From NCBI GenBank assembly GCA_027946555.1, contig JAPEVC010000037.1, positions 1 through 64,000 of the forward strand: 64,000 nucleotides of DNA, in the 5' to 3' direction. The DNA comes from Gnomoniopsis sp. IMI 355080. Lineage: Eukaryota; Ascomycota; Sordariomycetes; Diaporthales; Gnomoniaceae. Of the stretch, positions 58,373 to 64,000 are shown piece after piece. The translations under genes and the position numbers were made by a program. How positions within the stretch are numbered: the first letter of the stretch is position 1; the number at the start of each line of letters is the position of its first letter. The notes under the pieces were generated by a model. The model saw only the letters and a list, made by a program, of their open reading frames with translations, had not been told where the DNA came from and did no database searches.

Positions 58373-60409
58373 CATGACTCTTCGCGCCCGTGGACGTTTG
58401 CTTCCAGTCAAACTCCTGCTCATATATTCAGCATCATCTGTATCTGGGAATTATTCCTGACGTGCCGGCGAAGCGACTTGATGTCTTAAGTCTGACCTCT
58501 TGTGCATCTTTCTCAGCCATGAGTGATACGATATCTCCATGTGGTGTACGATTTCACAGCGTTCCAGATGCGAGGCATCACCTTCGTATCGACTGTGTTC
58601 CAAGGTCAGGAGCTAATGATTGTTTAGTTATCTTGCCTGGTTTCAGCCTTGCCATCTACAAACTGCGGAAACATTCTCAACACGACCTGTCTGTGCCCAG
58701 ACGAGGTGTATAGCAACCTGGTGTCGAACTGCGCTCTCAGTAACTGTAGCATCGGCGAACAATTGTGTAAGTTGCGCACCGAGTTGGGACAACCGCCTCC
58801 AAGAACTTTTGTCTAGCATTCCCAAGCCATCGTCGCAAAATTCAGTTCCGATCATGCTCCAGGATGTTATATGCTTCGGGGAGCAACAAGGCTCGCCTTC
58901 AAACAACCACTCACTGATAAATATATCTACTACAGCTCTTAAGATCGTCACTTCGCAAAATTGCAATGTCACGATTGCCGACCGTTCGGGCCAGATTGGC
59001 ATACTACAAGGGGTGCTTACCCCCATCCAGGACATATTGTTTTTCTTGAGACTCGCGAACAAGATATTGCGTAACTCGTCGTGGGGTGCTGACGACACGA
59101 CAATTGTAATGGCTTGGGTGAGTCTGTATCATCTCTATTGAGACGCATAGAGACGCAATGAGATACTGAGCTGAATCTTAGCTATTGCAAAATGGGTTTC
59201 TGGGTGGGGGCATCGTTGGTGAGCAGATCACGCTTACTTTGAGTCTCATATTGCTAACCTTCGCCTTTCAGCTAGTCGACTTGGAATAGGTCGCGATGTC
59301 TGGGGGCTTGATGAGTCTCGCATCTTCGAGATCATCCAGTTGTTCCTAGCCTTCGAAATACTCTACACTATTACACTTGGACTCATCAAGTCGTCCATGT
59401 GTTTCTTCTATATGCGAATCTTCCCTGACCGAGTCGTTCGCCGGTACCTTTGGGCAACGCAGTTCTTCAACTTCATCCTAGTCACAACGTTCATCATCGT
59501 CGACCTCGCTCAATGCAAGCCTGTGAGCTGGTTCTGGAATCGACTGGACCAGAATACCACCGAGACCGGGAGATGCATTAACATCAACGCTATGTCATGG
59601 GCTCATGCCATTATCAATATTGCGTTGGACGTGTGGCTGCTCGCACTGCCCGCGGTGCAGATTATGCGTCTTCAAATGGCATTGGGCAAAAAAGTTCACG
59701 TCCTCGCAATGTTCGCCTTGGGCGCCTTGTTAGTCTCGTCTCATTCATAAGTTTCCTTTTGTAGGTTGGGGGGCACCGGAATTGCATGCTTCGTCATCTA
59801 TGGCCGGCCGAATGGCTAATCCTTCCTTGTGGTTTCTAGTTTGACTCTAGTCAGCTGCATCCGTCTGAAAAGCTTGGTAGTATTCGCCAAAACGCAGAAT
59901 CCAACTCGTGAGCGTCGTTCCCAAACTAAACTTTACCATCGCTCCATTGGCTAATGTGCCCCGCAGAGGACTTTTACGATGTGGCTCTCTGGTCAGCCAT
60001 CGAACTTACGACAGGTGTTGTGGTGGCGTGCCTACCAGCAGTGCGACAGACGCTGGTCAGGTATGGACCAAATGTGCGGACTATGGTCTCGAATTACGCA
60101 TCCAGAGCTACGGGCGCGGACTGGACGACACGAAGCAGCACCAAATCCAATAACGCGAATCCTCCGGAAAACGACATTTCTCCCAAGCAGCGAAGACCTC
60201 ACCAACGACTGAGTGATGAGGTTCCCATGTCGAGTTTCTCGCATCGGCATATCGAACCTGCTCGTCATCTTTCCCACGAAGATCTGTCACGGACTGACTC
60301 TTCCACTCCATTCGCCGATATCAATAACCAGAACCCAGTCCACATCGAAGCAGATCTCGATCCAAAGGGAGCTACACCACATGTGTATCGTGTAGCTCGA
60401 GGAAATTAA
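58373..60409 (+). CDS. CFEM-domain Pth11-like seven-helix receptor
   Basis: Firm exons: 58628-58766, 58936-59117, 59182-59218, 59272-59728, 59840-59907 and 59967-60409 (441 aa), all GT-AG and in frame. An upstream exon ending at 58545 probably completes the CFEM cysteines (PCG|LSCLVSALPSTNC). A signal-peptide-like start at 58373 (MTLRARGRLLPVKLLLIY) is plausible, but I could not join it cleanly, so the N-terminus is unresolved. The CFEM part has TNC, TCLC, SNC and SNC, the cysteine pattern of the extracellular fungal domain. Seven hydrophobic segments follow, with WGADDTTIV after the first and GRDVWGLDE after the second, as in Pth11-type receptors, which sense surfaces and host cues in Magnaporthe. 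The C-terminal tail (about 110 aa) is polar with Ser/Thr and basic residues. Ligand unknown. Confidence 0.82.
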
Positions 60410-60507
60410 ATATGAAATAGTGGCTTGGAATCAGAAGCACTTGGAAATATAGCAACTTGTGCTCGCTCACATACCGATATTCTAGATTTTTGGGCCCTGA
60501 ATGTCTT

Positions 60508-62688
60508 TCACGAAACCCCTGACTGTAGTTCTTTGTAATGCGCCTCAGGATTTGGCATTCTGCCGAGGAACGTCTTCAGAGTATTAGTCTCAGGTATACT
60601 ATACCCTGGCTCCGAGATCGACTGCCTGTACTTTTTCCCAACCTCTGCACTTATAGGGTCCGTGGCGAAAGCAGTCTGGTAGAGATCAGTGGCGTAAAGC
60701 CTGGACCTGTTCAAGATAAGCGTAAAATCTGTTATTGAACTTTGAACTGAATAAAGCCGTTGACGTTCATGACATACATGGCATAACTGAAATAGCCTGC
60801 ATCATAGTGCTTGTAAATGTGCTGGAAGCCAGCTTGGCCAGCATTCATGCTGCCGCCGTCGTGTAGGCCAATGACATCCCGTCTAAGGGTGTGCCACAAG
60901 AGAGTTGTCTTGTCATCTGTAGCAGTCCTGCCCTCAGTAGGAGCATTTATTATCAGATAGAAAAATGGCTAGGCGTATCTGGGCCATCGCCCGTGCCAAC
61001 CTCTGTGGCAGGCTTGGACAAACTCCTGTGCCCTGCTCTCCGTCACCTCCTCTGGATGCACTGTCCCAGGTTATTGCGTTTTCACTAATCAGACAGTTAT
61101 AGTGCTTTCCGAGGCCTTACTAGAAGCTCAGGGACCCAAATGAAATTCTCGAGCATGATGCTTGGGATCTTGACAGAATCCCTCGAGTGAGCCAAGGCAT
61201 ACTCTGTGCTAAAAACGAGATGGTGGATCCCATGGCCTAGTTCATGTTTTTGACCTCACTGTGCTGAAGCAACGTTGGCCTTGAAATAGGGTTGAGAAAG
61301 TTATATATCAGCACTGATACAGGGACGGTTCTCATTCCGCTTTTATCGGTGAAGGACTTGCGTCAAATTAGGGTAGCGGCTCAAGTTTCGCGATTCGCAC
61401 GATAAGAGACATACTGGTTGCATAACATGGTGAAAGGCTCCATCAAATTTTCCTTCTCTGCTGAAAAGATCGACGTATAAGTATCCCAGAAAAGCTGACC
61501 CCTTACTGGTAGGCCATACTTCGTAGACAAGGACGTCGTCGTGCCACACATTTGCATCGATAATTCCAGATTCCAGACTAAAGAGCTGCTGGAAGATCCA
61601 AAACATGTCTTTGAGGGTATTTTTGACCTCAAAATACTCGCTGAATTTTTTTGGAAGCAATGCGATATGTCTGCTTCTTGAGTTCTTGTGTATAGAAAGA
61701 CCAGTCCCAGGAATACAGTGTTGTTGACTCGGGGTCTGTCTCGTGCTTGAGCAGCAGCATTGTGTCGACCTCCCTCTTTGCCACTGTCTGCAGCATATGT
61801 AATGTGCTAAGGAGCACATCTTGGACTTTGAGAACATCCTCATGCATCTCATCCTCCATTTTAAACGCAGCATGGTGCTCGAATCCAAGACATTGGGCGA
61901 TCTCGTGACTCAGTTGTAGTATCTCCGTCAATCGCCCAACGTTTCCAGGAAAGCGTCTTTCCTTGGCCTCAAACAAGGCTTTCCGCCTTTCCTGCTTGAC
62001 AGCGTTGCGCATAACGGATGATGATGCCTTTGCGCAATGTGACGAGGCACGCTTCGGACCCATCTGCTCCCACATCGTGTCGATCCATCTGCTGTAGGAT
62101 TCTCTCAGGGAAACCCCCCAGCTCAGCCCGTGGGAGCTATTCACCGCCAGGATCTTCAGCCAGCGGTCTTTTCGCCTCAGTCGTCAGCCCAGTCAGTCGG
62201 TCCTTCGCCGCCTTCTCGCTGTCTCTGGTGACGGGATCACGGATGCTAGCGCCACTTCGTTGATACTCACCGTGCATTGCGGTGAAAAGGTGCCGATCTT
62301 CATCGTCAAGACTTTCTACAGGCAAGGCAGAGGATGTATAGGCTGACTGTCTTTCGGCTACGGCGGCCACCAACCCGGCGACGTCAGTCCGCATCAGAGC
62401 TGCGTTTCCTGCAACGGCTAGCTGGGCTTTGGCTTCATGGCCAGCTTCGCGAATCCTTGGATCTGCGAAGACACAGCCGAGCAATGTTAAGGGTCGAAGA
62501 CGACATGCTGCGAGATTGGTATCTTGGCGGAGTGGGACGATGAGGGTTTGAAATGGGGCGGTTGCAGGCGTCTAGGTAGTGACGAGAGAATCGTGAAGTC
62601 TGTTGCTGCTTTCAATGCTTTCACTCGCCTCTTGGAGAATCGAAGATCGAGTTGTGTTAAACGTTGGGATAGGTGGTGGTGCCGCCAT
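60508..62688 (-). pseudogene. M3 metallopeptidase (thimet oligopeptidase-like) pseudogene
   Basis: A near-complete M3 peptidase can be followed from MAAPPPIPTFNTT (ATG at 62688) to the C-terminus at 60508, but it is broken. In-frame stops: TAG at 62572-62574 and TAG at 62137-62139. Frameshifts: near 62000 (before ERRKALFEAKERRFPGN), at an A-run near 61645 (before SEYFEVKNTLKDMF), around 61350 and just before the zinc site near 61250. Preserved pieces include LYSWDWSFYTQELKKQ, DANVWHDDVLVYEVW, the zinc-binding HELGHGIHHLVF, LENFIWVPELL, HYDAGYFSY and RLYATDLYQTAFATDP. The segment between LENFIWVPEL and the DAGY region is largely unreadable. One intron (60707-60777, GTATGT...ACAG) is still perfect. 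The family cuts short peptides in cytosol or mitochondria. Sequencing error could explain one lesion but not six. Confidence 0.85.
60707..60777 (-). other. Preserved intron in the M3 pseudogene
   Basis: Donor GTATGT and acceptor ACAG join SYAM to SRLYATDL in frame across 71 nt. Its survival shows that the copy came from genomic DNA, not from mRNA. Confidence 0.75.
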
Positions 62689-63402
62689 TGTCTTTGTGTA
62701 TGATCAAGTATTCGTGCCGTGGTGTTGCACATAGCAGGCTTGTTGCCGCTCTGCTGTATATGTAGAGTCCTCGTAATATGGTAGGGATCTTGGCCCCTTC
62801 GCTTCCAATCCGTGGGCAGGCACAGGCCCTCCAAGTGCATTCATAAAACTTACCACATTCGTCACTTAGTCAGTACGTGCACATACGTTCTATGGATTTA
62901 TTGCGTCTTGGATGTTTCTGCGTGTCTTATTCCGCTCCAGCAGTCGCATGTTCTGGTCCCGAGTCGCTGGAATGGACCTCGCGCATCCATTACAGGACTC
63001 TCACATCCCCGTGTCTGTGGTTAGTACACCTCAATTGAAGGATAAAACCCACCTGCATCTGCACCCAAGCGGTATATATTTGGATCAATTCATTCTTCTT
63101 TTGCGAGACACATGATTTCACACTCATGTCTCACATGCCGTTCCTCTTGGACGTAAACTACTACGATTGTACAGTACGCAGCCCAGCCGGCTTGGGTCGA
63201 GTCCACACAAGCATCCACTCCCACAACGAACGCACTCCGCCCGCTTATATCAATTCCTATCTCTATTGAACCTCCCATTTCTTTTCATCTTCTAGTCTAT
63301 ATAATTCATCTAGAGCGCAGCGCAAGCACCCCGCGCGATAGGAGCCGCAGTACCAAAACAGATTAACAAAAAAAAAAGCCCAAGAAAAAAACATCTCCTT
63401 TG
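62689..63402. other. Intergenic, no supported gene
   Basis: Upstream flank of the M3 pseudogene and downstream flank of the tRNA gene. On the minus strand the A-run at 63368-63378 just beyond the tRNA 3' end reads as a T-run, suitable as an RNA polymerase III terminator. Confidence 0.5.
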
Positions 63403-63484
63403 CGACGTTGGCCTGATTCGAACAGACGCCCCCGAAGGGAATAGATTTCTAGTCTATCGCATTAGACCACTCTGCCACAACGCC
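63403..63484 (-). tRNA. tRNA-Ser (AGA anticodon)
   Basis: 82 nt on the minus strand. The acceptor stem GGCGTTG pairs with CAACGTC (one G-T pair) and is followed by discriminator G. The anticodon stem ATAGA/TCTAT encloses the loop CTAGAAA, giving anticodon AGA (read as IGA). The long variable arm (CCC/GGG stem) is typical of serine tRNAs. The T arm GTCTG-TTCGAAT-CAGGC pairs well and carries the internal B box. No intron, and CCA is not encoded, as expected in eukaryotes. Decodes UCU/UCC/UCA codons after inosine modification. Confidence 0.93.
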
Positions 63485-64000
63485 TATTTGTTGGTGATGT
63501 CCTTATTTTTTGTAATAATAGATCCTGTGGAAATGGGACGAATCAGGAGTCTTTCGCCACCCACTCCACCCACGCCACCCAGCATCGCCCAACTGCCCCC
63601 TCCAACACAAGTACTAAGTAACTAAGTACCTAGGGGAAAACTTGCGCTTATACTCCGTAAATGTCTTGGGGTATAGTATATAATTACCAATCTAATTTCG
63701 GACTTCTTACCGTTATAGAGGTGTGCGGCAAAAAATTAGTGGACTTTTTCCTGTGCCATCACACTCAGCTACTTTCTCAGCGAGAACAAGTATTATCCAC
63801 TAGTAATTTCACACATTCTGTATCAAAATCATCCTGCGAGGCCATTCTAGAGTAAGACATTAGCAATATTGCACAGGGTTTGCGGGTTAGTAGAACTAAT
63901 AATGCATAGACTTCAGGCTCCTACAGCATTCTCCACATGCAGAGAAGCGTTTGAATCACTTGTATCATGGAGGTCAGGCCGTATATAGTCTTTCCCGGCT
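63485..64000. other. Intergenic right edge
   Basis: Upstream flank of the tRNA gene; AT-rich with a CCTAGG box near 63629. No gene seen. Confidence 0.5.

Overview
The window is nuclear DNA of a filamentous ascomycete (Pezizomycotina). Evidence: genes are split by short GT-AG introns (about 50-110 nt, with CTAAC/CTAAT-like branch sites), and the gene set is typically fungal (CFEM/Pth11-type receptor, ECL1-type zinc protein, CAP10 glycosyltransferase, fungal pinin/memA protein, a probable Pex26). A class-level placement such as Dothideomycetes is only a guess. Exon coordinates were worked out by hand from reading frames and splice signals.

Layout. 1-19.6 kb is gene-poor: the only intact gene I can support is an ECL1-family gene rebuilt from three exons (8757-9857, minus), plus a possible decayed short-chain dehydrogenase near 18.3-18.7 kb. 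From 19.7 to 42.6 kb genes are dense and mostly housekeeping: a kinase-like/PHD fusion (minus), an NFKBIL1-like protein (plus), a CAP10 glycosyltransferase (minus), divergent ribosomal protein genes uS8 (minus) and eS12 (plus), a Pin4-type parvulin (minus), a small membrane protein (minus), an unknown 215-aa protein (minus), an SRA/YDG-domain protein (minus), pinin (minus) divergent from PHF5A/Rds3 (plus), and probable Pex26 (minus). 43.7-45.3 kb holds a PARN/CAF1-type ribonuclease pseudogene. Then come mitochondrial ribosomal protein mL46 (minus), a RING+PHD protein of the PHRF1 type (minus), eL43 with five tiny exons (minus), a saccharopine-dehydrogenase-like reductase (plus), a CFEM-domain Pth11-like receptor (plus), a broken M3 metallopeptidase gene (minus) and tRNA-Ser(AGA) (minus).

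Themes. Translation (uS8, eS12, eL43, mL46, tRNA-Ser), splicing (pinin and PHF5A sharing one 558-bp intergenic region) and chromatin reading (SRA, PHRF1-like, kinase-PHD) dominate. The two pseudogenes keep recognisable introns, so they decayed in place or arose from DNA copies rather than from mRNA. No CRISPR array, phage or intact transposon was seen. I found no convincing new multi-gene system. The most unusual single items are the kinase-like/PHD fusion, the diverged SRA protein, and the two enzyme pseudogenes.
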